In this document: positions 24,461 to 34,470 of the stretch, one piece after another
Layout: every line of letters begins with the position of its first letter
Position numbering within the stretch: position 1 is the stretch's first letter
From: Daphnia carinata
Lineage: Eukaryota > Arthropoda > Branchiopoda > Diplostraca > Daphniidae
Assembly (NCBI RefSeq): GCF_022539665.2
Contig: NW_026712492.1
Coordinates: 1-51,112, forward strand
Length of the DNA: 51,112 nucleotides
Direction: 5' to 3'
Position numbers and translations under genes: made by a program
The notes under the pieces: model-generated
The model's database searches: none
Told to the model about the DNA's origin: nothing
Seen by the model: the letters and a program-made list of their open reading frames with translations, nothing else

Positions 24461-26334
24461 TCAGTGACCTTTCTCTACACAAGTCCCAGGACCACTGCAG
24501 CCCAAATAACAGTCTTCAAGATAAATGTCATCCAATGCCCAGTGTCTACGGATGTCAATTTTAGACAAACCACGACCGTTTTGGATGAAACGAAAACGCA
24601 CAGGATCGGCAAAAGAAGCAAATGGAAACGGAAGTGTGATACGTTCCCACGGATGTGCTGTCATCTATGACTAGACCATGTCGTCTAGAAATCATGAGTA
24701 TTTATTTAAACTCATCTTCTCGTTTAAGAATAAGAGGTTGATCACCTGGATTACGTTAGAAGAAGCACCGATGCATGTTGGAGGTAAACAGAGACCATGA
24801 AGATTGTTCCAGTTGCTTCCATAATCGTTTGAATATTGCACCATGACACGGAAAGCGTCGTTTTCTTTCAAGGGCAAACTGACCGACGTGTTGGCATTTT
24901 TTTTCAGGTAAATCGCAGGCCATATTCAAACGAAATTGAAGCATGTATTGAATGGGTGATGGAAGCGCTGGATGCAAAAGAATGTCATTCACGGACCAAA
25001 GTGAGGCTTCTTCGTTGGAGAGATTTTCACCCAACAACTACCAGCAAATCCTTGCATCTTTTTCTTGTGCTTCACTTGGTATTGCAAGTGAAGGCTTAAC
25101 AGGTACCTTCAGAATTAATTAATGGCAGCTGTATAATTTATTATTGAATCATGTAATTAATTTATTTATTATACTTTTTCAAGGAAAAGTCCAGACAGAA
25201 TGGTGACGAGCCTCATTTTACTGCCATCATTACATTCCATCCATACATTCAACTTGGATGGAAAACGTTGGGAAGTCTTTTTAGTGGGCTTGGTATTTTT
25301 GGTTTATTTTTTGCATGGATTAGATGGCTCAAGATGAAATCGTAGGTTACCAGCTGAAGACAAATCCAACTGGGAAGAACAAGCCGAAAAAAAAGAGCTG
25401 TCGAATGTTTGCTGAAGAACCAAATGTCTTGAATCACTTTTACAGTTGGCTTCAACCCGTGCGTTCTGAAATTGGCAACTATGAAACATGTTATAAATTA
25501 TTTTTTATCCTGTGGCATTGTTAAAAATCGAAGTACTGCTCGTCCGGAAAAAGTGGATTGAAATCAAGTCTCCATAAATTTGGTCAGACCTTGGGCTAGA
25601 CATAAGCTGAAAATTTCTGGTCGATGCCCAAATTGGGGCCGATATGGTTGTAATTGAACATGAGCGCTTGCACCTGTACTCCTTTTACAACCACTCTGCA
25701 TTTCGTGCGAGACGTGTTGGCAAATAAGGTACCGTAAGATGTTATAAATCAATGTGAAAGTAATACATGTATCTATCCGCCAGGCAAGGATAGCCAATCG
25801 GCTGTGCTGAGAGGGTCGAAGTCAGTATGTAATTCTAGAGGTCGATCGTCAGCTGTTTTGGTTACAGCCACATCGTCAATTGCAAAGCATACATGGCTAT
25901 CTTCACCGGGCAATTGGACGGACCACCGGGCAGTTGGACGGACCACCGGACACACGTTTCCAGTTGCCGGATTGCCGACGACAACGGTATCACATAGGAA
26001 GCCGATTCACTGTTCCCCGATAAGCTAACAACAGAGAGACGATCTAAAGCTGTCGCTGCATAGGTAATAAACGCAAGAATTACCTGGTAATAGTTCGAAA
26101 CGGAGACCAGTTAGAGCACGCTGTGTCATAAGGTGAGATTAATCGACCATAAAATATGGTAATGTTAGCGTTGAAACTCGTTGTGATTGTTGTGTTTTGC
26201 TTTTCAGCTGAGTCGGACGTCTGACCGATTGGGAACTGAAGAGTTCCAGCGCTGGGCAAACTTAACGCGACGCTGGACAATTGAAGGACAGTTGCAGTTG
26301 AATGATCTTCGTTGATTGAAGACATTTCCTCCAT
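24461..26334 (-). pseudogene. Reelin pseudogene, first repeat region
   Basis: Blocks: STATVLQLSSVALSLPSAG (26334-26230), CFAIDDVAVTKT and LHTDFDPLSTADWLSLPGG (25890-25773), LDLSSAGNLRFHLEPSNPC (25370-25310), LWSVNDILLHPALPSPIQYM LQFRLNMACDLPEK (25010-24895), then after an eight-A run a shifted frame SVSLPLKENDAFRVMVQYSN DYGSNWNNLHGLCLPPTC (24880-24770), ITLPFPFASFADPVRFRFIQ and HWALDDIYLEDC followed by an EGF module CYLGCSGPGTCVEKGH with TGA at 24461-24463 before TCDDGYHG. In other reelins this position is Cys or another EGF residue. About 25100-25300 and 25440-25760 hold no block I can place with confidence. Confidence 0.78.
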
Positions 26335-26489
26335 TCTGCAGCATAGCGTAGCCGAAAGTCCATGAAAAATTGGTTGACAACTATTGCTGACATGAAATCC
26401 TTCGGATTCACTCCTAATTCGCGAGAATTATATGCAGATTTATTTGCCTCATTCCGTTTGCAGTATAGGAGTAAATTTCCAACATAAAT

Positions 26490-27502
26490 TTAGTTGTTCC
26501 ATAGAGATGGAGAGAAATGGGTCCGGTTTCGAAATCGTCTCGGAAAATAACGCCTCCCTTCTGGTTGACGCCTGATAACGTCACGCTCTCGGCTTCAAGT
26601 TCGTCTAGCAACGTGATAACGTTATATTTTTTTCAAATTTCATATACTCTACAAGGAATAACGTCAATTTTGCGTGCCACAATACCAGTTGCTGGACATA
26701 GGTGATAAATCCGCTGGACCTTCAATACAAGGGTTTCTTGTCTTGTAAACGTTCCTCTAAGTAAACGCGAAACCGTAAGAATGAAATAATGTAGTCACGC
26801 TAACTACGGCTAATAATAGTTCGGCAAATGTGTGAATTTGACAAAAGTGTTATAGTGAAATGTTAAAATCAGGTACGCGAAATGAACGCAGCCCATGTCT
26901 TCGGGTGGTGCCATCCAACGGAATTCGATTCTCCGTTCGTCCGTCGGTTGCCGTTTTGCATACGAGTGCAAAATTGTGCACATTTTCCGCTGCCGGTACT
27001 ACGTGGCAAAAAAAAAAAAAAAACGAGAAAATGTGTCGTAGATTTGATAGGATAAACTGAAACTGGTTCGTTTACTTGTTTGCCGGCCGAGCCACTCGTA
27101 GTAGAATAGACTCCCTTGATAAGCGCTGAATCGAAATCTTCAGTCAATCGCACAGTGACTACGCGAAACGAGATCACAATTACAACAAGCAATATTATGC
27201 AATACACCAATATGAAAAACTGAAACTTTTGGGAGTATACAAAAAAAAATTGTATGAAGTGCCTTGTGACAAAAAAAGGTGCTTAAAAGAATGCTGTCGA
27301 TAAAAGCAAATCTTATTTTACCTTTATACACTTGGCCACCGGTGTAAAACCGTGGATTTCCGGACGGTCCTACCTGAGCTATTTGCGTTGTCGGTTGGCT
27401 TGCATCCCAAACGTCTGGCTACCGGGCAAACTGTTTGCAGGGGAAGAAAAACGGTGATGAATCAACAGCGTTGGATTGTTGGCTGTTGATTCTGTTCGAG
27501 AC
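26490..27502 (-). pseudogene. Reelin pseudogene, Reeler domain and linker (copy B)
   Basis: Same blocks as in copy A: exon 27322-27502 with SPFFFPCK, a TAG at 27419-27421 and GNPRFYTGGQVYK; TEDFDSALIKGVYSTTSG near 27040-27165; FRWMAPPEDMGCVHF near 26870-26985; GGVIFRDDFETG near 26505-26630. The linker continues directly into the first reelin repeat at 26.3 kb, so this copy is the 5' part of the pseudogene that ends at 16.5 kb. A poly-A run of 16 (27008-27023) versus 11 in copy A lies between two Reeler blocks and would break a continuous exon, so an intron or a lesion is present there. No certain initiator or signal peptide is visible; a hydrophobic MTAIYRSLSLLVFILLG frame near 27500-27550 overlaps the acceptor tract and may be coincidental. 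Confidence 0.72.
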
Positions 27503-28078
27503 CTAACAAAATAAAAACCAACAAGCTAAGGCTTCGATATATTGCCGTCATAGCTGAAGCCGACGGCTCTGCGTAAACCGCAGATATATTCGAACCAAAT
27601 GTTTGACTCAACTTCTGAAACACGAATAACACTGAACAGCATTCGTAAGAGTTTATTTGGTACAATGTTATTCATGAAAATAATTTCTTGGTAGTCGGGA
27701 CTGATATAAATTAGGAGGGCGGATGAGTGTTTTATCCGATATCTGGGGGTCCAGTCCCTACCGGTTAATGGAGTTGTCTAATAGGATTGATCGGTTAAAG
27801 TAAAACTAACCTTTGACTCTTCCGTCGGAGCGGCTCTCAAATGTCGGCTGGTACGCACACCCAAATATTACGATTCAATAAGCATTCTTTCAACACAGAG
27901 AATTCTGTTGAAAAGGTAATGTCTTTGGTTTGAATGAAATCCAGTGTTATCAGGAATGTTGGTAAATTTCAACATTCGATGATGGCTTATGGCAAGCTTA
28001 GTGTACCCATAGGTATGCTTTATTACGGTACCGTCTGGACAAGTGTCTGTGCTCTCGTTACAGGCCCTAGACGTTTTT

Positions 28079-28089
28079 CCTTAGATGTG
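28079..28089. other. Empty target site of the copy A LTR element
   Basis: CCTTAGATGTG here corresponds to CCTTA / CTTAGATGTG flanking the element at 1617-5103 in copy A. A single CTTA in place of two confirms the element limits and the 4-bp target duplication. Confidence 0.93.
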
Positions 28090-28366
28090 CACATCAACTC
28101 TTATATACTGAAAATTTGGGGCCTAAACACCGTTAGTAACGTGAGAAGAGGACGTGGTTTTCTGGCGCATATGATAAGTGACGTAATGCATTACTTAACT
28201 GTACAATATTTAGTGCTCCAGAAATAATGCACATAGCCGAAGCTTCACAGGCAATGCCCGCGCCTTTCAACCTTAAGTGTTAAGCGCTAAAAACTTGAGA
28301 AGATAACACATTAGATTAGCAATACAATTCTATCATGTTTCAGGGGCAAATGCTACGTTCATGTCG

Positions 28367-28574
28367 GAGGATAATATAATATTTAGTTCATTTTTTTTTG
28401 GCGCGCACGATAATAACCAAATGCGATATTAGACCTGTAAAGTTGGCTTGAGGGAAGGATAAAGAAATTAGGAAAAAGAATGTGTAGGTATTATTTTCTT
28501 AAGTGCAATATTCCACCGGCCATGGATAAATCTTCTTTCGTTGATGGGTCTTCAATTATAATAAGTGTGGGCGC
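28367..28574. mobile_element. LTR-free fragment of the LTR element's interior
   Basis: 208 bp starting GGAGGATAATATAATATTTAG and ending GTGTGGGCGC match 2551-2783 of the copy A element, with two small internal replacements and a few indels. It sits between GTTCATGTCG and AGTATACGG, which are contiguous in copy A (5385-5399). There are no LTRs and no clear target duplication, so it did not arrive by normal integration. Confidence 0.9.
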
Positions 28575-28587
28575 AGTATACGGATTT

Positions 28588-28672
28588 CCGCCTTAGGGTC
28601 CTTCTGAAGAGAAAAAGAACAGAACACGAGCCGCCTTAGGGTCCTTCTGAAAGAAAAAGAACAGAACACGAG
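28588..28672. repeat. 43-bp tandem duplication next to the inserted fragment
   Basis: CCGCCTTAGGGTCC.. through ..AACACGAG is present twice (43 bp, then 42 bp with one G lost) but once in copy A (5406-5448). It lies 13 bp from the inserted fragment, consistent with the same repair event. Confidence 0.9.
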
Positions 28673-28725
28673 CACGCATTGAAACGTGATTTAGAGCCAT
28701 AATTAAATAAAAATTGCAAGCGTTC

Positions 28726-29262
28726 AGTTATATTGGAGACGTAGTATTTGAGGGTATTTTCTCGCTCCGAGAAGACGAACCGCCTTTGCTTGCATGAATG
28801 ATCAACTTTACTTTGTTTGAATAGAAAACCTTCCATAGTTCCGCGAGTACATCGCTATTTTTCGGCATGAATAAATTCTTCCCTTTGGTATTTGGCCCTA
28901 ATCCATTGTTCTCTAAGAATCCTGTTATCAATTAAAAATTAGCTAACCTGAGTAAAAAGCAGAAAGATTTTTCTTACTGTGGATCATTTTCTGAAGGTCT
29001 GTAACACACCGGTACTGTTCCTCATATTTCCTTTTGGCAACAATATTTACCACTTCTTCTAAATGTTTTATTTGGGATTCTTCCCATTTGTCTAATCTCA
29101 GGTGCTTTATCTTGGATATATGGGTTCCCAAGGTACGATGGATCCCAGCAACTGTGTAATAAAACAGTTTTTACAATATTAATCAAACCTACAAACCTTA
29201 TTACTTGCTGCAAACCTGAACGTAAAGAAATACTCCAATATTGAAAGATGCACATTCTGCCA
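28726..29262 (-). pseudogene. ADAP/centaurin-alpha pseudogene, copy B
   Basis: Same three blocks as in copy A: 29216-29262, 28978-29151 and about 28726-28921. The missing base before AGIHR, the missing base after KYEEQ and the TAG (28855-28857) are all identical. The copies differ at one codon in the Arf-GAP/PH linker (WIRAKY here, WIRDKY in copy A; the family normally has Ala) and by a silent Phe codon in PH1, plus a 16-nt insert in the intron near 29177. Shared lesions show that the gene was already dead before duplication. Confidence 0.8.
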
Positions 29263-30599
29263 CTGCATTAAAAAATAGTAGTCAGGAAGTTGTTTCAGTG
29301 GTTGAAACTGGTTATTTCAAACTGGCCTTGACAATTACAGTCAGCACAAACACTGTTACCAGCTTTGTTTACTAACTCCAGAACTCATCTCCCATTGCTG
29401 TCAGCCATTTTTCAGCAACATGAACAACAACACTAACATGAATTTGGTGAAAATATAGAGGGTGATGCAATACCCTAGAATACCCTGGGCTATTCGTTAT
29501 TATAACAAATGACGTGGTGTAATCATCGGAAACAATCGATTTGTTCTTTCTGGTGTATGCGTCGTCACCACACCAACAACCACAATTGCCGCGTCAACTG
29601 AGATATCCATATTCGGTGGAAAGACTAACGGAAACGGGGATTGTGGTCGAGGCTTAGTAGCCTACATTATCAACAACACTAAATATTGGGGTTTCGTACT
29701 TCGTTCACATATACACGGTCACACTATTTATTATTCTTGAAATGGCAACCTGAGGACGTCAAAGTCAGATGCATCAGTGCGTCTGCAAAGTTAAGGGTTT
29801 GTTGACAGAGGGTCCCAAAGCCACTCCTCTACCTATGGGCGTGCTTATCGTACTCTGGGCGGTACTTGAAGAAACTCGGGAAAAAAAAATTACCTATTAG
29901 TACATTACATTCATCAGAAAGTTATTATTTTTTAAATTTCAATTAACGGTAAGTTAAAACATAATGTTTCGTAAACTTCAACAATCAACAAGTATATTAA
30001 GTTGGCCGGTATATCTCAAAGTTTCACAACACAGCGAAGAAATGGGGGGGGGATTCACCTATAAAGGACCCAATGTCAAGGTGACCATAGCATTATAATA
30101 TTACGCGGAAAGCAACAGGAATTGCTTATATTCTTTTTCTTGTTGTCCTGACATGAAGCGTCAGGTTTTATTTGCGCGTTGCCGCATTGCATAGTTTGCC
30201 CGGTTGGTGGGTTGCCTGCCGGTGTCGTCTACTTTGCCGTTGAGTCCTTATATGGATTGTGCATGATATAACGGAATGGTGCACTATAAAGAGGAACGAG
30301 ATATCTAAGCAAGGATAGTTAAGGATTCGCGATTCAAACCTTTTGTTACAATATCAGACAAATCATGTTTCCTATATCTATGTCTAAGTCTAAGTAACAT
30401 CCCCTTGGTTACGCTGTTAACTAGAAACATGTTCACCTGTAACCGTTTTTTAGATAAGGTTTAATTAATTTCAACAATCATACCTTGATACGTGAAATGG
30501 GGTAGTTATATTTCTCAGGAACAGTCCGTGATTTCGTTGTTGAATGGAATGCTTAACCCCACCACCTTATCAGTTTTCTGTAAACGAAAATGAGGTGTT

Positions 30600-30842
30600 T
30601 CATGCCCACGGGGAGCGACGAAAAACTTTATTCTTGATGCAATGAAAAAGATTGTAAAAAAATGCAGAGTAATGTAGACGTGATGCGAATAGAATTGCCG
30701 CCTTGTTTTCCACACGATGCAGTAAACGGTGGGCGTGAGAAGAGTTTAGTCGAGATTCATGTTGAAGACCTGCGCGTACTGATCTTTGAATAAAAAATCG
30801 TAGATCAGACTTGTTCATTTGATTTTCACAATCTTGTGGCAT
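30600..30842 (-). CDS. Unknown 80-codon ORF (copy B)
   Basis: Counterpart of 7313-7558, one codon shorter by a 3-bp in-frame deletion (SRLNSSHAHR versus SRLNNSSHAHR), and one synonymous difference. Nothing upstream or downstream identifies its role. Regarded as a possible but unproven small gene. Confidence 0.3.
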   Translation of the reverse strand: MPQDCENQMNKSDLRFFIQRSVRAGLQHESRLNSSHAHRLLHRVENKAAILFASRLHYSAFFYNLFHCIKNKVFRRSPWA

Positions 30843-31589
30843 TCGATTTTTGAATTTTTCTTGGTTCCTGTCAAATTTTTAATTATTAAACCTAGAGCAA
30901 GTTACGTCTAGTACAATCACCAGGTCAACGCAATGGGAAGTTGTAAAAATAGTTAAATTATTTTTGTTTATTTAGGCTATTCCCAAAAACGAATTGAAAT
31001 CGTGTTTCATAAGCCAATTGCTTTCACTGGTAGGCCTATGTGGTAGGACCATTGAAACTCTTCTTACAAAGTAGACTTGTGCGTTTAGTTCCTTCCCCTC
31101 GGTCTTCCTTTTTTAATTTTTTAATTTTATTTGTTTCCCACTTAAGCATTTCTGATGACTATTACCTGCTACTTTGTATACGTTAATTTGCGAGCTAACA
31201 AAGCCATTTCCCAAAGTAGTCAGACTTTGAAAACGTATTTTGTTTCGAGCAATCGTAATTATCTACTAAGAACTGAAACACTAGAATTCGTTGGAAGCAT
31301 TTTTTTAAAACATTTTAATTTCCAAAATCCAAGTTATTTACCGAAATGACAGGCAATCTGTGTTAACCAAAGATTGAGTTTAGGGAAGAAATCGAATGAA
31401 AATAGAAGCTGGAGAGGTATAACCATGAAAATGTAAGGATGCTCAGAAACATGTGTAGCCTAGTTTGAGAGTAATTGATTTAAATCGCGTCCCATCTAAA
31501 TGAAGGTACAAATTTCACATCATCCGATATCGCAGCTATCGCAATTTAAAAGACCAGTTTACAGTGTCTGCAATGATTCTTATTTTCAT

Positions 31590-32600
31590 TAGTTACAAAT
31601 AGGCGGCATCATGATAAGAATAAAACGTAAGTGACAGATGAAAAACGGATCATTTCTGAGTAAGAAAACCTGTCCACTTAAACAGCACTAAAGTGCTCAA
31701 ACAGCGAACAGGTTTACAAAGTATCAAAAATGATCCTTGTCATCAATTCTTCCTTCCGTTCGACAGAATCTTGTGAAACCAAATACATGGGCTACGAATT
31801 TGGAGGCATCGTGATAACCGAATGAAAGTCGGGGATAGAGAGAGGTGACAATGGCCATAACGATTAAAAAACTTTTCAACTTTAACAGCATAGTTATTTC
31901 TTAACCAATTATGTCATTGCGGTCTCTCTTCACTCGCTAACGTTCGCTGTATCATAATGCTACTAACCTGTAGCCAATGCATATCAATTTCCAAAGTGAC
32001 AATCAAACGGAAATGAAAAATCGATCATTAGCTACAAATAGGCGGCATCATGATAAGAATGAAACGTAAGTGACAGATGAAAAACGGATCATTTCTGTGT
32101 AAGAAAACCTGTCCACTTAAACAGCACCAAAGTACTCAAACAGCGAACAGGTTTACCAAGTATCAAAAATGATCCTTGTCATCAATTCTTCCTTCCGTTA
32201 GATAGAATCTTGTGAAACCAAATACATGGGCTACAAATTTGGAGGCATCGTGATAACCGAATGAAAGTGGGGGATGGAGAGAGGTGACAATGGCCATAAC
32301 GATTAAAAAACTTTTCAACTTTAACAGCATAGTTATTTCTTAACCAATTACGTCATTGCGGTCTCTCTTCACTCGCTAACGTTCGCTGTATCATAATGCC
32401 CCTAACCTGTAGCCAATGCATATCAATTTCCAAAGTTACAATCAAACGGAAATGAAAAATCGATGCTAATGACAATGACCATAATGAGATTGGGAAACCG
32501 CCTACTTTGACAGCAATGGGGTTTCCAAAGCGTCAAATATGGTCATTGTCATATGTTGAGATTCACTTCCGTCAAGTAGATCATAATGCTACCGATTTGC
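31590..32600. repeat. Tandem hairpin repeat, copy B, with a third diverged unit
   Basis: Units start near 31594 and 32031 (about 437 bp apart) with the same 90-nt hairpins at 31647-31736 and 32086-32175. A third, diverged unit from 32457 carries a different inverted repeat: GACAATGACCAT at 32471-32482 and ATGGTCATTGTC at 32539-32550 are perfect reverse complements about 56 nt apart. The following TCACTTCCGTC..ATAATGCTACC matches the downstream half of the other units. Confidence 0.75.
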
Positions 32601-32719
32601 AGCCAACAGATCGAATCACATAATTTTTGCCCCTTCCTTCAAATGTTACGCAATTTGAACAGGAAAAAAAATCAAGCAAAAGCTTAACTTGCTTATTTGT
32701 CAATAGCACACAAAATTAT

Positions 32720-34021
32720 CTAAAGATCAAAACCGTTACACCGTCGAGCGTTCGAAAAACGCTGTTTGAAAACTTTGGAAATACGACCACAGTCGTTGAG
32801 TTCAAACATCGTTTTCAGTCTTTTGAAGAATTTCTTCCCTTTTTTTTCTCCCGGTGGCTTCGGAAACATTTGCTTGGCGTAAGAAAGTGATGCCATTTTT
32901 TTCGCAGAATCGATATTTTCGTTTTTGATAACTAGTTGAAGGACTTTTTCTGTTTGTTTGGCAGTATCGGTCAGTTCCGCGCGCTCCGAGTCCGATGAGG
33001 CAGAACCAAGTTTCTTTTTTAAATCGTTCAGCTGGTCTTCTGCATCACGTATAACTTTGCGGGACGCCTTGTTGTCTTTTTCATAAAGCTTTTCAAGTTT
33101 AGAAATAGTTTTTCTAAGTTTGTCGTTACTGGTGGATTTTTTGGACACATTGGCTTCCGGTTCAGATTTTTTCTCGGAAGAGACGTTGTCGACACATTCG
33201 GGCGTTTCTGTCTGGCGCGCTGATATGGCCTCTGATATGCGCTGTTCATACTTTTCGCGCTTTTTTTCGGTCCTTCCTTTTTCCAACTCGATCCGTATGG
33301 TCAAGTAGGTACTCAAAGCATTCGTCAAGTCCAACGGAATTTTAGGTTCGGCATCCGAATGCACTGCTGCGTCAATCGCAGATTGATTCTGCGCATGCGA
33401 AGATGTAGTGTCGGCCGTTTCTGGAACTGTTTCTATTGGATGCGTTTTAGGAAGAGTTTCCTCTTCCGTTGTGCGTGTAATCTCGATTAAATGCGCATTT
33501 TCTCGATGTAAATGGAGATCGCAGAATAATCTACGACCGAGATAGTTAGTCTGATCTCCAGCACACACATAAATTGGGACTAGAACCAGTTTGCCTTGCA
33601 ATCCAACAACGTTATAGAAAAATCCAACACACTCCTCCCATTTTACGTGCTTTTTGCACTTCCCTGTACGTTTAGACTTGACCAAATCGTCCTCCGTTAA
33701 AGGCTTTAACTTGGGCTCGCCTAATTTCTGCCATTGTTCTTGACTGATGATCGACTCGAAACAACCTCTGTCGATCACCATATCCACTTGGCGCTGGTTC
33801 ATTGTTACCCGTACGGATGCCGTTTTGGTGGCATCAGATTCTCTGGGGAAGCCATATTTGACCAATAGCTTGTCTACTCGCTTGAGAAATATCGATAACT
33901 TTTCCGGTATCAAATCAGCTACAATTGCACCCTTCATGCCATCGGTGTCTGAAGTGCGATGAATTGGCTTCCTCACAAGCGGTACACGACAAGAGTTCAG
34001 ACACTTTAGAGTTGACAACAA
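32720..34021 (-). CDS. Retroviral-type aspartic-protease-like domain plus coiled coil (DRG variant)
   Basis: Open for more than 430 codons; the first ATG gives MKGAIVADLIPEKLSIF, about 28 codons in. The middle has the layout of an LTR-element protease: QVDMVIDRGCFESIIS in place of the catalytic D-T/S-G, then QWQKLGEPKLKPL, a strand-rich section and NYLGRRLF for the usual hhGRdhh. The C-terminal ~200 residues are Lys/Glu-rich with long heptad-like stretches (LRKTISKLEKLYEKDNK, EDQLNDLKKKLG), predicted coiled coil. Thr/Ser of the active triad is Arg, so proteolysis is unlikely. No reverse transcriptase follows, which is unusual for a Gypsy polyprotein. It starts immediately downstream of a probable LTR and could be LTR-driven, a gag/protease derivative, or a domesticated gene. 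Confidence 0.6.
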   Translation of the reverse strand: MLSTLKCLNSCRVPLVRKPIHRTSDTDGMKGAIVADLIPEKLSIFLKRVDKLLVKYGFPRESDATKTASVRVTMNQRQVDMVIDRGCFESIISQEQWQKLGEPKLKPLTEDDLVKSKRTGKCKKHVKWEECVGFFYNVVGLQGKLVLVPIYVCAGDQTNYLGRRLFCDLHLHRENAHLIEITRTTEEETLPKTHPIETVPETADTTSSHAQNQSAIDAAVHSDAEPKIPLDLTNALSTYLTIRIELEKGRTEKKREKYEQRISEAISARQTETPECVDNVSSEKKSEPEANVSKKSTSNDKLRKTISKLEKLYEKDNKASRKVIRDAEDQLNDLKKKLGSASSDSERAELTDTAKQTEKVLQLVIKNENIDSAKKMASLSYAKQMFPKPPGEKKGKKFFKRLKTMFELNDCGRISKVFKQRFSNARRCNGFDL

Positions 34022-34434
34022 TGTCCGAAAAAGCTTGGGACGAGAACGAGATTTTACTCAAGGTTTAAGTATGGAAACATTAACTAAGGCACAATACTAC
34101 TCAATAAGGCAAGGAAGATAGGCTTAAGGCAACTACTTGGCACGGCTGCTACTACTTGTCTGATTTCAGTCAACTGCTATGTTCATCACGAAACTTTGCA
34201 TGTTGCAAAAGTGGCGTGAGTGGGCGGAGCTTGTGCGTTCACGCGGCAGCCAATTAAAAGATGCCGTTCGACATGGCGTGATGTTGAGGGCGTATCGTCT
34301 GCGTGAGTCAGCTGCAGGTGTTCATTTGGGTCAACTGCACTGCGTATATTGTGTTGCAATTGACATGTCCAGACTCGTGTCCATTATTGAAGCAAAAGCG
34401 AGAAAGTTAAAGTAATGTATTCGGCTTCGTTACA
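34022..34434 (-). repeat. Probable LTR (minus orientation)
   Basis: In minus orientation the segment begins TGTAACGAAGCC immediately after a purine-rich tract, 33 bp past the envelope ORF stop, as a 3' LTR should. The far end is not defined because no second copy is in the window; 34022 is only the start of the next open frame. It contains no conserved coding block; a 78-codon plus-strand frame inside is not credible. Confidence 0.5.
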
Positions 34435-34470
34435 TCACTCCCGGCGGCGTGAGATTACGTCCCGTAATCA
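34435..34470 (-). promoter_or_regulatory. Polypurine tract and palindrome at the 3' end of the env element
   Basis: In minus orientation: the env TGA (34468-34470) overlaps the palindrome ATTACGGGACGTAAT (34454-34468), followed by CTCACGCCGCC and the purine-rich GGGAGTGA directly before TGTAACG of the LTR. Purine-rich DNA at this position primes plus-strand synthesis in LTR elements. The same palindrome type (ATTGCGGGACGCAAT) precedes the 3' LTR of the unrelated-looking element at 1617-5103. Confidence 0.6.

Larger units (their letters stand above)
26463..32357. repeat. Segmental duplication, copy B
   Basis: Direct copy of 1-9069 without the LTR element; the uninterrupted target site reads CCTTAGATGTG at 28079-28089. 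Copy B has three changes of its own: a 208-bp insert at 28367-28574 made of LTR-element internal sequence, a 43-bp tandem duplication at 28588-28672, and a 16-nt insert near 29177. Its left edge lies inside a continuous reelin pseudogene that runs on to 16.5 kb, so copy B is joined to the longer reelin body. Beyond 32357 it continues with more of the same tandem repeat family, which copy A lacks. Confidence 0.95.
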
